From NCBI GenBank assembly GCA_020725555.1, contig DYEU01000010.1, positions 1-64,000 on the forward strand: a DNA stretch of 64,000 bases, read 5' to 3'. Shown here piece by piece: positions 17,901-28,181 of this stretch. The notes under the pieces are model-generated. The model was given only the letters and a program-made list of their open reading frames with translations. It was not told the origin of the DNA and did not search any database. This DNA is from Desulfatibacillum sp. GTDB taxonomy: Bacteria; Desulfobacterota; Desulfobacteria; Desulfobacterales; SpSt-501. The position numbers and the translations under genes are program-made. Position 1 is the stretch's first letter, and every line of letters starts with the position of its first letter.

Positions 17901-19815
17901 GGGGTTCCGCCGCACCGCCTGCACCTGCGACTGCCCCGACGCCTGCGCGCTGCGACTGGAAGCCCTGCCCGGAGGCGGCTTCCGGGTGCGCGGGGACCCG
18001 GACAGCCCGTTTACGCGGGGTGCGGCCTGCGCCAAGATCCGGCGCCACCTGCGGCGGCTGAACCACCCGGCCCGCATCCTCGCCCCGCGCCTCAAGACCG
18101 CCCGCGGCTGGCGCGACATCGGCTGGGAGGAGGCGCTCGATCGCGCCGCGGAGGCCATCCAGTCCCTGCGGCGGGAGCCCGCCGCCATCCTGCACATCGC
18201 CGGCGACGGGGCCAAGGGCGTCCTCAAGGAGGCGGTGAACCTCTTTTTCGCCGCGCTGGGGGCAAGCCGCACGCGGGGCTCGCTGTGCGACGCGGCGGGC
18301 TACGTCGCCGGCGTTCTCGACTTCGGCTCGCGCGAAAACAACGACATCGAGGAACTCGCCCGGGCGCGCTCGATCACCCTCTGGGGAAAGGACCTGCAGC
18401 GGAGCTCCCTTCACACGGCCTCCCTGGTGCATCGCGCCCGCCGCGCCGGGGCCGAGGTCGTCTCCATCTCGCCGCAGGGGGAGGAAAACCGCCCCTTCGC
18501 CGACCGCAGGATCCGCATCCGGCCCGGGGGCGACCGCTTCCTCGCCGCCGCCGTCCTGAGACGGCTCCTCGAGGAGGGGGCGCTCCCGGAGGAGCGCTTC
18601 GCCTGCACCCGCGGCGGGGAGGCCTTCCGGCGGGTGCTCGCCGGCCGCACAACGGCGGAGTGGCTCGCCGCCTGCGATGTCCCGCCGGAGGAGGCCGAGG
18701 CCCTCGCGCGCCTCTACCGCGACGGGGGCCCCGTCGCCACGGTGATCGGCGCCGGGCTGCAGCGCGGTCTCCACGGCGGCGAGGCCGTGCGGTGGATCGA
18801 CGCGCTTGCCGTGCTGACCGGGAACCTCGGCCGCGCGGGCGCCGGGGTCTATTTTCACCTCCATTCCTTCCACAACCTGGAGCTCGGCTGGACCCGGGGA
18901 CCGGGTCCAGGGCGCCGCCGGGCGTTTCCGATCGCGGACATCGGCGGCGCGATCCTCGCCGCCGCCGACCCGCCCGTGCGGCTTCTCTGGGTGAACGGCT
19001 GCAACATCGTCAACCAGGCGCCCGACAGCGAACGGACGGCCGCGGCCTTCTCCCGCGTCGGCTTCACGATCGTCGTGGACGCCTTCCCCACGGACACCGC
19101 CGAACGGGCCGACCTCGTTCTCCCCTGCACGCTGATGTTCGAGCAGGAAGACGTTGTCGGATCCTTCCTCCATGAGTATGTTCAACACGCCGCGGCCGTC
19201 ATCGCGCCTCCCCCCGGCGTCCGGGACGACTACACGATCGTCCGCGAGATCGCCCGGCGCCTCGACCCGCCGGTTCCGCTTCCCGAGCCGGAGGAATGCC
19301 TGCGGGCGGCGCTGCGCTCCCCGTGGCTCGAGACGAGCCTCGAGGAGTTGCGCGCGCGCGGGGCCGTGCGCTCCCGGCGGCCGGCGATCGCCTACGAGGG
19401 GCTGCGCTTCGCCCATCCCGACGGCAAATGCCGCCTGCCCGCGGCGATCCACGACGAGGAGCCTGCGCCGGCGGGCTACCCGCTGCGGCTGCTCAGCCTG
19501 GTGCGCGGGGGGGCGATCCACTCGCAGATGCTCCCCGAGGAGCAGGAGATCCCGCCCGCGGCGTGGATCGCGCCGGAGAGCCCGGGGCTCGCGGGGATCG
19601 ACTCCGAGCGGCCGGTCGCGCTCGTCTCCCCGCTGGGGCGGATGCCCGTGCGGCTGCGGCGGCTCGCGGGGCTGCACCCGGAGGCCGTCGTGGTCCGGCG
19701 GGGGACCTGGATGCGCCTGGGCGGGGGGATCAACCGCCTGATCGCCGCCCGCGTGACCGACATCGGCGGGGGAGCCGCGTTTTACGCGCAGTTCGTGCGC
19801 CTGGAGAACGATTGA
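17881..19815 (+). CDS. Molybdopterin-dependent oxidoreductase with one N-terminal [4Fe-4S] cluster
   Basis: 644 residues, DMSO-reductase superfamily. The N-terminal cluster motif is C14-x3-C18-x3-C22-x27-C50, with an extra Cys16. Then come the MGD-binding domains (for example WGKDLQRSSL near residue 170 and WVNGCNIVNQAPDSE near 375) and a C-terminal beta-barrel domain from about 540. No Tat or Sec signal is visible, so it should be cytoplasmic. It is short for the family and has no obvious Fe-S or membrane partner gene; its neighbours are a cupin and a flavoprotein. Substrate unknown; sulfur compounds are a guess from the cysteine-dioxygenase-like neighbour. Confidence 0.88.
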   Translation: MKSSDPEGFRRTACTCDCPDACALRLEALPGGGFRVRGDPDSPFTRGAACAKIRRHLRRLNHPARILAPRLKTARGWRDIGWEEALDRAAEAIQSLRREPAAILHIAGDGAKGVLKEAVNLFFAALGASRTRGSLCDAAGYVAGVLDFGSRENNDIEELARARSITLWGKDLQRSSLHTASLVHRARRAGAEVVSISPQGEENRPFADRRIRIRPGGDRFLAAAVLRRLLEEGALPEERFACTRGGEAFRRVLAGRTTAEWLAACDVPPEEAEALARLYRDGGPVATVIGAGLQRGLHGGEAVRWIDALAVLTGNLGRAGAGVYFHLHSFHNLELGWTRGPGPGRRRAFPIADIGGAILAAADPPVRLLWVNGCNIVNQAPDSERTAAAFSRVGFTIVVDAFPTDTAERADLVLPCTLMFEQEDVVGSFLHEYVQHAAAVIAPPPGVRDDYTIVREIARRLDPPVPLPEPEECLRAALRSPWLETSLEELRARGAVRSRRPAIAYEGLRFAHPDGKCRLPAAIHDEEPAPAGYPLRLLSLVRGGAIHSQMLPEEQEIPPAAWIAPESPGLAGIDSERPVALVSPLGRMPVRLRRLAGLHPEAVVVRRGTWMRLGGGINRLIAARVTDIGGGAAFYAQFVRLEND

Positions 19816-19844
19816 CGAGGCGCCCCCGCGGGGGCCGAGAGCAC

Positions 19845-20489
19845 ATGCCGGAGCGAAACGAGACCGAAACCGCCGTCACCGCCCTCTGCCGCCGCTGGTC
19901 CCGCGAGGCGACCCCCCTAAAGGGCCCTGCGGCGCGCATGGCCTTTTTCCGCGACCGCCTGCCCGGGCTGCTGCGGGACCGGACGCTCTGGCGGGGGATC
20001 CTCGCCGAACTCGCCGGGGGGGGGACCGCGGGAGAAGGCCGCGGGGAGGCCATTTTCGAAAACGAGGTGGTGCTCTACCGCGACCCCGCGCGCGTCTTTT
20101 CGCTTCGCCTCTATCTCTTCGGCCCCGGCGACCGCACCCCGATCCACGACCACTCCTCCTGGGGCGTCTCGGGCCCGGCCCTCGGCGAACTCGAATGGGC
20201 GCCTTACCGCCTCGAGGCGCCGCCGGCCCGGCTTGCGGCGCTTCCGCCCCGCAGGCTCTCCCCGGGCGACGTCGCGACCACTCTCCCCCTCGAGGCGGGG
20301 ATCCACCGCACCGGCAGCCCGGGTCCCGGATCGGTCTTGATGGTGAGCGTCTACGGCACCCCGCTCAGGCGCCTCTTCCTCAACTTCTACGCACCCGAAG
20401 CGGAAACGGTGCGGCGGGTCTTTCCCGCCCGGCTCATGCGCAAACGGCTTGCCGCGAGGATGCTCGAGGAGTGGGGCTCCTCCGGCTGA
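19845..20489 (+). CDS. Cysteine-dioxygenase-like cupin
   Basis: 214 residues of the double-stranded beta-helix (cupin) fold. The metal triad typical of the cysteine/thiol dioxygenase family can be read as His101 and His103 (TPIHDHSSWG) and His154 (GIHRTGSPG). Family members oxidise cysteine or related thiols to sulfinates with Fe(II) and O2. The start at 19845 is chosen because it follows the upstream stop by 29 bases and begins the compact domain; the ribosome site is weak. Third gene of the cassette. Confidence 0.82.
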   Translation: MPERNETETAVTALCRRWSREATPLKGPAARMAFFRDRLPGLLRDRTLWRGILAELAGGGTAGEGRGEAIFENEVVLYRDPARVFSLRLYLFGPGDRTPIHDHSSWGVSGPALGELEWAPYRLEAPPARLAALPPRRLSPGDVATTLPLEAGIHRTGSPGPGSVLMVSVYGTPLRRLFLNFYAPEAETVRRVFPARLMRKRLAARMLEEWGSSG

Positions 20490-20515
20490 CCCCCTCGCCC
20501 GAAAGGAACCGCAGG

Positions 20516-21436
20516 ATGAACCCGCAAATCCCGCACGTCGACGTCGTCGTCATCGGAACCGGACCGGCCGGTCTGCAGGCCGCGATCCACGCCGCACGCC
20601 GCAAGGTCTCCGTGCTCGTCCTCGGCCGCCAAAGCGGCAGCAGCATCTACCACCACCACGTGGAGAACTACTGCTGCCTCTTCCCGACGACCGGCGAGGA
20701 CATCCTCGCCAACGGCCGCCGTCAGGCGGCCCACTTCGGCGCCGTGTTCCGCGACGAGGAGGTGCTCTCGATCGCGGCCGACGACGGCCGCTTCCGGCTC
20801 AGGCTCGAGGGCGGCGGCGAGGTCGTGGCCAAGGCGATCGTGCTCGCCACCGGCACCGCCCGCCGGAGCCTGGGGGTGGAGGGCGAAAAGCGCCTCCTCG
20901 GCCGCGGGGTGAGCTACTGCGTGGAATGCGACTGCAATTTCTTCCGCGGCGCCGAGGTGGCCGTGGTGGGCGGCGGCAGCGCCGCCGTGCACGGCGCGCT
21001 CGCGATGCTCGACTACGCCCGCAAGGTCCACCTCGTGTTCGAAACCCTCGAGACGGCCCCCGCCCTCGCCGAGGAGCTGCGCCGCAGCGCCGTCGTCCAG
21101 CACCCCGGCCGGCGCGTGACCGCGATCCTGGGCGAGGAGGCGGTGGAGGCGATCCAGCTGGACGACGGCGCGCGCCTCTCCGTCCAGGGGGTCTTCATCG
21201 AGCTCGGGGCCAGGGGGGTGCTCGAGCTCGCCGCCCCGCTCGGGGTCCTGCTGGACGACGAAATGAAACACATCCAGACCAACCGCCGCATGGAAACGAA
21301 CGTCCCGGGCATCTACGCCGCAGGGGACATCACCGGCCCCCCCTGGCAGGTGGCGAAGGCCGTGGGCGAGGGGTGCGTCGCCGGCCTCGAAGCCGCGGCC
21401 TACGCCCGCCGGCTCGCCGCCCCCGAGGGCGCCTGA
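20516..21436 (+). CDS. Thioredoxin-reductase-like FAD/NAD(P) oxidoreductase
   Basis: 306 residues with the two-dinucleotide-fold layout of thioredoxin reductase: FAD motif VVIGTGPAGLQAA (residues 10-23), redox-active CVEC at Cys135/Cys138 with an additional Cys140, NAD(P) motif VAVVGGGSAAVHGA, and the FAD-closing GIYAAGDITGPPWQ. The redox pair is CVEC rather than the usual CATC/CAVC, and the NAD(P) site lacks the HRR signature of NADPH enzymes. An AAAGGAA site precedes the ATG. Fourth gene of the cassette with the molybdoenzyme and cupin. Confidence 0.87.
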   Translation: MNPQIPHVDVVVIGTGPAGLQAAIHAARRKVSVLVLGRQSGSSIYHHHVENYCCLFPTTGEDILANGRRQAAHFGAVFRDEEVLSIAADDGRFRLRLEGGGEVVAKAIVLATGTARRSLGVEGEKRLLGRGVSYCVECDCNFFRGAEVAVVGGGSAAVHGALAMLDYARKVHLVFETLETAPALAEELRRSAVVQHPGRRVTAILGEEAVEAIQLDDGARLSVQGVFIELGARGVLELAAPLGVLLDDEMKHIQTNRRMETNVPGIYAAGDITGPPWQVAKAVGEGCVAGLEAAAYARRLAAPEGA

Positions 21437-21469
21437 CCCGCCTTGCCCGCCCCGCGGGGAGCCGAGGAA

Positions 21470-21489
21470 AAGCCCCGTCGGGGGGGCTT
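21470..21489 (+). terminator. Possible terminator hairpin after the molybdoenzyme cassette
   Basis: AAGCCCC (21470-21476) pairs with GGGGCTT (21483-21489) around a six-base loop, 34 bases after the flavoprotein stop. No U-tract follows, so termination would depend on context. The remaining 21490-21638 holds nothing recognisable. Confidence 0.3.
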
Positions 21490-21638
21490 CCCCGCCGGCC
21501 GGGGCCGGACGCCGGTCCCTGCAGAGTCAAAAGAATGGCACATCCCGGCGGCCGGCCGAACGCTCCGGCCGGCGGGGACAGGGGCCGAAAACGTGGTTTT
21601 TCGGCCTTTCGCGCCGAGCGCCCACCCGGTGAGCCCGC

Positions 21639-21654
21639 CGGTACGGCTCTTGCA
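21639..21654 (+). promoter_or_regulatory. Sigma-54-type (-24/-12) promoter for the sensor kinase
   Basis: CGGTACG-GCTC-TTGCA: the invariant GG (21640-21641) and GC (21652-21653) are separated by ten bases, as in sigma-54 promoters, and the flanks match the consensus YTGGCACG-N4-TTGCW well. It lies 54 bases upstream of the kinase start. No enhancer-binding-protein gene is present in the window. Confidence 0.45.
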
Positions 21655-21707
21655 AAAAAGCGCCGGAGAGCCTCCAACGAAGAACCCTTAGCGGCAGGCC
21701 TCTTTCC

Positions 21708-23648
21708 GTGCAGGAGCGTTGCCCCCCCTCTTCGATCCCTGAACTTGCGTTTCCGAAGCCGGCCTGCGGGCAGGCCGATTTCTTTTCGCGCCTGGTTTGC
21801 GCGCTTCCCGCCATCGCCTGGCTGCTGGACGGCGAAGGCCGCCTTCTGGCGATGAACCCGCTTGGCGAGGCCGAACTGGGCTACCGCGCCGCCGATCTGC
21901 GCGGAATCGAACCGGCCGGGAACCCTGCGCTCACGGCCGGGGCGGCCGCGCGCCTGGCGGCGGAACTCTCCCGGATCCGCGGGGGCGGCGGGGGGCAGTT
22001 CGAAGGAACCCTCAGGCTGCGGCGGGCGGACGGGAGGGAAACCGAGCGCCGCATGACGGGTTTCGCCTTGGACGCCGGGCAGGCAGGTCACCCGGCCGTG
22101 CTGCTCCTGCTGCCGCCGCTCGCCGGCGGGGAAACGGCCGGGGAGGCGGCGGCGGCCCGGGCGCTGCTCGATGCCATCGAGACCGCGGCCTTCCTCATCG
22201 ACCGCCGCGGCCTCGTGGTCGAGGCCAACCGGCATGCCCTCTCGTGCCTGGGACGGACGCGGCCGGAGGTGCTCGGCAAGCCGCTCATCTCCTTTCTCCC
22301 CCCCGAGCTCGGGGCCGCCCGCCGGGAAAAGGGGCTCGAGGTGCTCGCCCGCGGCGAGCCGTTGCGTTTCGAGGACTCCTGGGAAGGGCGGACCTTTTTG
22401 ACCTCGATTCAGCCCGTGCGCGACGCCGCGGGCGAAATCGCGCAGCTCGCGGTCATCAGCCGCGACGTCACCGAGGAGCGGCAGGCCGAGGCGGAGCGCC
22501 GCCGGCTCTCGCTTCAGCTCCAGCAGGCGCAGAAGATGGAGGCCATCGGGACGCTCGCCGGCGGGATCGCCCACGATTTCAACAATCTGCTGATGGCGAT
22601 CCAGGGAAACGTCTCGCTCGCCCTCTTCGATCTCGATCCCTCCCACCCCCAGCACGCGCTGCTCACCCACATCGAGCGCCTCGTGCAGAGCGGAGCCGAC
22701 CTCACCTCCAAGATCCTCGGCTACGCGCGCAAGGGCCGCTACCAGGTGCGGCCGCTCCCGCTGAACGAGCTGGTGCAGGAAACCGCCGCGGCCTTCGGCC
22801 GGATGCGCAAGGAGATCCAGGTCGTCTGCGAGCTCGCCTCCGGGCTGCCGCCGGTGAACGCCGACCGCGCCCAGCTGCAGCAGGTGCTGCTCAACCTGTT
22901 CGTCAACGCGGGCGACGCCATGGCGGGGGGCGGGACGCTCACCCTGCGGACGGCGCTCGTGGAGGCCGAGGAGATCCCCTTCCAGGGCTACGCCATCCGG
23001 CCGGGGACCTATGTGGTGCTCTCCGTCGCCGACACCGGCACGGGCATGACCCCCGAGGTGCGCAAGCGGATCTTCGAGCCCTTCTTCACCACGAAGAAGA
23101 TGGGGCGCGGGACCGGACTGGGCCTCGCCTCGGCCTACGGCATCGTGAAAAGCCACGGCGGCTACATCGATGTGGTCTCCGCGCCCGGCCGGGGGGCGAC
23201 GTTTTACGTCTACCTGCCCGCGGCCGCGGCGGCGCAAGCGGTGGAACCCGAGCGGCGCAAACGGCCGCCCGCCGGGGGCCGGGGCACGATCCTGCTCGTG
23301 GACGACGAGCCCGAGGTCCTCGAGGTCACGGCCTGCATGCTCGAGCGGCTGGGCTACGAGGTGCTGCGCGCCGGAAGCGGCCGGGAGGCGGTCGCGATCT
23401 TCCGGGAGCGGCGGGCCGACATCCGGCTCGTCGTCCTCGACATGATCATGCCCGAGATGGGCGGCGGCGAGGTCTGCGACGCCCTCAAGCGGATCGATCC
23501 CGAGGCGCGCGTCCTGCTGGCGACCGGCTACAGCCTGCAGGGCCAGGCGCGCGAGATCCTCGACCGCGGCTGCGTGGGGTTCATCCAGAAGCCCTTCGAT
23601 CTCGAAGAGCTCGCGCGCAAGCTGGAAGTGGCGCTTCCCCGCTGCTGA
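21708..23648 (+). CDS. PAS-histidine kinase-receiver hybrid sensor protein
   Basis: 646 residues, no membrane helices, so a cytoplasmic sensor. Order: PAS domain (about 30-100), second PAS (about 150-260), HisKA dimerisation helix with phospho-acceptor His289 in [11 protein letters not shown]-binding domain with [16 protein letters not shown] and GTGLGLA, and a C-terminal receiver with acidic pair DDE and phospho-acceptor Asp578 in VLDMIMPEM, plus the Lys of IQKPFD. The start is GTG at 21708; an ATG at 21852 would trim the first PAS. The output partner is not in the window. It lies behind a sigma-54-like site. Confidence 0.92.
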   Translation: MQERCPPSSIPELAFPKPACGQADFFSRLVCALPAIAWLLDGEGRLLAMNPLGEAELGYRAADLRGIEPAGNPALTAGAAARLAAELSRIRGGGGGQFEGTLRLRRADGRETERRMTGFALDAGQAGHPAVLLLLPPLAGGETAGEAAAARALLDAIETAAFLIDRRGLVVEANRHALSCLGRTRPEVLGKPLISFLPPELGAARREKGLEVLARGEPLRFEDSWEGRTFLTSIQPVRDAAGEIAQLAVISRDVTEERQAEAERRRLSLQLQQAQKMEAIGTLAGGIAHDFNNLLMAIQGNVSLALFDLDPSHPQHALLTHIERLVQSGADLTSKILGYARKGRYQVRPLPLNELVQETAAAFGRMRKEIQVVCELASGLPPVNADRAQLQQVLLNLFVNAGDAMAGGGTLTLRTALVEAEEIPFQGYAIRPGTYVVLSVADTGTGMTPEVRKRIFEPFFTTKKMGRGTGLGLASAYGIVKSHGGYIDVVSAPGRGATFYVYLPAAAAAQAVEPERRKRPPAGGRGTILLVDDEPEVLEVTACMLERLGYEVLRAGSGREAVAIFRERRADIRLVVLDMIMPEMGGGEVCDALKRIDPEARVLLATGYSLQGQAREILDRGCVGFIQKPFDLEELARKLEVALPRC

Positions 23649-23774
23649 CCCCCGCCCGGCGCGGAGGGCCGGAGATCCCGCCGGAGGTCGGCCGCGGAGA
23701 AGCAGGCGGCGCCGCGGCAGAGGCGCTCCATGCGTTTTTCGGCCGTGGGCTTCTCCGATTGCGCAAGAGGATTC

Positions 23775-23801
23775 CCCCCCCGGGGCTTTCCCCCGGGGGG
23801 G
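23775..23801. terminator. Strong G/C hairpin between convergent kinase and katG genes
   Basis: Seven C plus four G (23775-23785) pair perfectly with four C plus seven G (23791-23801) around a five-base loop. It lies between two convergent genes, where a bidirectional terminator is expected. No T-tract follows on either strand, so its efficiency is uncertain. The rest of 23649-23863 holds nothing recognisable. Confidence 0.5.
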
Positions 23802-23863
23802 ATCCGTGGCTGAAGGCGCAGGAGGGGGGGCGCCCGGCGGGGGCCGCCTATCGCTTTTCTTCC

Positions 23864-26089
<2,226 letters not shown>

Positions 26090-26611
26090 TCAGGTTGCGC
26101 GGCGCCTGCCGGCGCCTCCCGGGCTCTTCCTCCCCCCGCGGGACGGCGGGCCGGAGGGAGGGTTCTCCCGTTGCAGGCAGTCCGGGCAGATCCCGAAAAA
26201 ATCGACGCGGTGCGCCTGGATGCGGAAGCCGGTTTCCGCGGCGATCTCCCGGGCGAGGGTCTCAAAGGCTTCCAGATCGGGGTCGAGAATCTTCCGGCAG
26301 CGCGTGCAGACGAGGTGCGGGTGCGGGAAGGGACGGTTTCCGTCGTAACGGCTGCTCGCGTCGGCGAAGCCGAGCTCCAGCACCTCGCCCAGCTGCTTGA
26401 GGAGGGCGACCGTCTTGTAGACGGTGGCCAGGCTGGTCGTCGGGAAATCCCGGGCCACGCGCTCGTGGATCTGTTCCACGGCGGGGTGGCCCTCGCTTGC
26501 CGCAAGGACGCGCAGGATGGCGAGCCGCTGCGGCGTGACGCGGATTTTTCTCCGCCTCAGGCTCGCAAGCATCTGGGTGAGGCGCGCTTCCGGGGAGGGG
26601 TGTTCGGCCAC
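26090..26611 (-). CDS. perR: Peroxide-responsive Fur-family repressor PerR
   Basis: 173 residues. N-terminal winged helix (RVTPQRLAILRVL) and C-terminal dimerisation domain. The regulatory metal site reads His42, Asp90, His97, His99 and Asp110/112. Asp90 at the position that is Glu in Fur marks a PerR-type peroxide sensor (knowledge from B. subtilis PerR). The structural zinc site is Cys102-x2-Cys105 and Cys142-x2-Cys145. GTG start. It has an unusual basic, Gly/Pro/Arg-rich tail after residue 148. It heads an operon with katG and has a candidate operator in its own promoter. Confidence 0.9.
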   Translation of the reverse strand: MAEHPSPEARLTQMLASLRRRKIRVTPQRLAILRVLAASEGHPAVEQIHERVARDFPTTSLATVYKTVALLKQLGEVLELGFADASSRYDGNRPFPHPHLVCTRCRKILDPDLEAFETLAREIAAETGFRIQAHRVDFFGICPDCLQRENPPSGPPSRGGRKSPGGAGRRRAT

Positions 26612-26652
26612 GAAAACACCGAGTTGGGAATTTTTTTATCTCAGGAAAACCT

Positions 26653-26666
26653 TTATCACTCGATAA
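26653..26666. promoter_or_regulatory. Candidate PerR operator
   Basis: Perfect inverted repeat TTATC-ACTC-GATAA in an A+T-rich patch about 45 bases upstream of perR. It overlaps the -10 region of the putative perR promoter, as expected for autorepression. It resembles PerR/Fur boxes in base composition but is shorter than the usual 15-19 bases. Confidence 0.45.
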
Positions 26667-26688
26667 TCGTTTTCCGATTCGGGGTCAA
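26660..26688 (-). promoter_or_regulatory. Putative perR-katG promoter
   Basis: Minus strand TTGACC (26683-26688), 17 bases, TATCGA (26660-26665). Its -10 sits inside the inverted repeat described as the PerR operator. Confidence 0.4.
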
Positions 26689-26689
26689 G

Positions 26690-26737
26690 AAAAATCTTCC
26701 CCCCTCCTTGCGCCTCGGTTTCCGGGAAGGGGGGCGT
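26690..26737 (-). terminator. Putative intrinsic terminator of the FN3-protein gene
   Basis: On the minus strand six C (26729-26734) pair with six G (26699-26704), with extra imperfect pairs inside, and the hairpin is followed directly by AAGATTTTTC. It lies 25 bases after the stop of the FN3 gene and just ahead of the perR promoter. Confidence 0.45.
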
Positions 26738-26761
26738 GTGGACCGCCGCGGCCCCCGGCGT

Positions 26762-27385
26762 TCAGCGGCGGGTGCGCTTCTTGGGCGAAAGGCAAACCGC
26801 GACGGGCAAGAGAAGGGCAAGCAGGAGAAGACCTCCGCCCAGGCTTGCGGAGAGAGGCCGCGGGCCGGCGGCCTGGAGGAAACATCCGCCCCCGCCCCCG
26901 CCGCCTCCCGATCCGCCGGATGAGGGGGGCACGGGACAGGGCACGACGGTATCGCCCACGTCGGCGCACGCGGGGTTGGAGAAATAGCTTTCGTGGCCTT
27001 CGTTGTCGTAGGCGGTCACCGCGAAGTAGTAGCGCGCGCCTTTCTCCAGGCCGCTCACGGTGAACCGCGGGGCACCGGGGTTTGGCAGATCGGCGAGGGC
27101 CACGTAGCCGTAGAGCTCGTAGGGCGGGCCGAGCGTCCCCCGGGAGAAATACACCCCGTAGCCTTCCAGGTCGGCCTCGGCGTTGGGATCCCAGGCGAGG
27201 GTCGCATCGGCCGCCAAAGCGGGGGCGGCCCATAAGAGGAAGGCGAAAACCCACGCGGGAAGGGCGCAGGCCAAGGGCCAGAGACGGGGGAAAAAGCCCC
27301 TTCCCCGCCCGGTGAAGGCCCTGCGAGCGGGGTGCGGCACGGCCGCGGCGGCGCGGGTGTGAACCAGAGAACGCTTGCGTTTCAT
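26762..27385 (-). CDS. Exported fibronectin type III protein with a C-terminal sorting-like tail
   Basis: 207 residues. Long basic N-region and a hydrophobic signal core (about 34-58) ending APALAA. One FN3 domain (about 60-140) with the typical LAWDPN start and YYFAVTAYDNEG. After that come a Ser/Gly spacer with eight Gly in a row, Cys168, a membrane helix (about 183-198) and a KKRTRR end. This Gly/Cys-helix-basic tail is the tripartite architecture of protein-sorting tails such as GlyGly-CTERM and MYXO-CTERM; the exact family is not clear. A GGAGGTGA site precedes the ATG. Probably a surface-anchored protein; role unknown. Confidence 0.8.
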   Translation of the reverse strand: MKRKRSLVHTRAAAAVPHPARRAFTGRGRGFFPRLWPLACALPAWVFAFLLWAAPALAADATLAWDPNAEADLEGYGVYFSRGTLGPPYELYGYVALADLPNPGAPRFTVSGLEKGARYYFAVTAYDNEGHESYFSNPACADVGDTVVPCPVPPSSGGSGGGGGGGGCFLQAAGPRPLSASLGGGLLLLALLLPVAVCLSPKKRTRR

Positions 27386-27570
27386 GGGGTCACCTCCGGG
27401 ACTTAAGAGGAAAGACCTCCGTTTGCGTCCCGAAGGTTTTTCCTCATCGACGCCTGCGAGGTTAGCTGACGGGCTGGGACCGACGAGGTTGTCCCCCGCG
27501 CGGAGGCGATTCGCCCCGAAAACCCGGTTCCCCCGCTTCCGACAACGCGCCGGAATTCGGCGATCGATTC

Positions 27571-27600
27571 ACTTTACCTGATGAATCAAGGTTTTGTCAA
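27571..27600 (-). promoter_or_regulatory. Promoter of the FN3-protein gene with a long leader
   Basis: Minus strand TTGACA (27595-27600), 18 bases, TAAAGT (27571-27576). The implied 5' leader is about 180 bases. It contains GGGACGCAAA near 27419, but a GEMM riboswitch fold could not be built. The -35 overlaps the stop of the upstream SRPBCC gene. Confidence 0.45.
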
Positions 27601-28091
27601 ACCGCCCCGGGAAACCGACCCGCCGCCTCGCCGCGGCCGGCCGGCCGGGTGCCCTCCTCGCAATGGAGACGGATCTCCTCGAGCATCCTCACGGTCAGCC
27701 GGTGCATGCGGCCGGGGACGCCGAGCAGCCTGCCGAGGAAGAGCAGCGCGCCGCGGAAGCGCTCGACACTCGAGAGGACCACGCCCTCGCCGGTTTCCCG
27801 GAACCTCCAGACGTGCACGGCCCGGATCCCCAGCCGCGAGCCCTCCCAGACGACTTCGCGCCCCGGCTCGCAGGAGACGACCCGCGGCCGGACCTGGAGC
27901 GGAAAAACCAGGGGCCGCACGACGAAGGCGAAGCAGGCGCCGGGATCGAGGCCGTCCCCGTCCACGAAGCGGCATTCCGCGCAGGCCGTGTTCCACTCCT
28001 TCCACTGCTCGAGCCGTGAAAAGACCCGCCACACCCGGGCCAGGGGCGCCCGGATGAAGATCTCGGCCTCGATGGTCATCTCGCAGCCCAT
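27597..28091 (-). CDS. SRPBCC (polyketide cyclase/START-like) domain protein
   Basis: 164 residues with the SRPBCC layout: opening strand IEAEIFIRAPLARVWRVFS with the next helix RLEQWKEWN, middle strands with ECRFVDGDGLDPGACFAF, and a long C-terminal helix (about 125-148). These small proteins bind hydrophobic ligands in a deep cavity; ligand unknown. The start is set at ATG 28091; a second ATG four codons later is also possible. It is divergent from the sirtuin gene with 90 bases between. The last 20 residues look disordered. Confidence 0.75.
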   Translation of the reverse strand: MGCEMTIEAEIFIRAPLARVWRVFSRLEQWKEWNTACAECRFVDGDGLDPGACFAFVVRPLVFPLQVRPRVVSCEPGREVVWEGSRLGIRAVHVWRFRETGEGVVLSSVERFRGALLFLGRLLGVPGRMHRLTVRMLEEIRLHCEEGTRPAGRGEAAGRFPGAV

Positions 28092-28181
28092 GGCGCCTCC
28101 GGTTGCCCCCGCGGCGGCGGTGGTGTAAAAGCCGGGAAAATCCCGCCCCGGTCGCCCGGCCGGGGCGTGCCGGATGCGGGG

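Noticed and set aside
19822-19835. Palindrome GCCCCCGCGGGGGC as terminator between molybdoenzyme and cupin genes
   Set aside because: No loop, no U-tract, only 29 bases between co-directional genes; likely just G+C-rich sequence.
26090-26611. Fur iron repressor
   Set aside because: Asp at the position that distinguishes PerR from Fur, and the adjacent katG, favour PerR.
27386-27570. Possible GEMM (cyclic dinucleotide) riboswitch in the leader of the FN3 gene, because of GGGACGCAAA near 27419 on the minus strand
   Set aside because: The P1b helix with its GNRA loop, the AAACC-to-GGGACGC spacing and the downstream helix are missing, so the fold cannot be built; probably chance.
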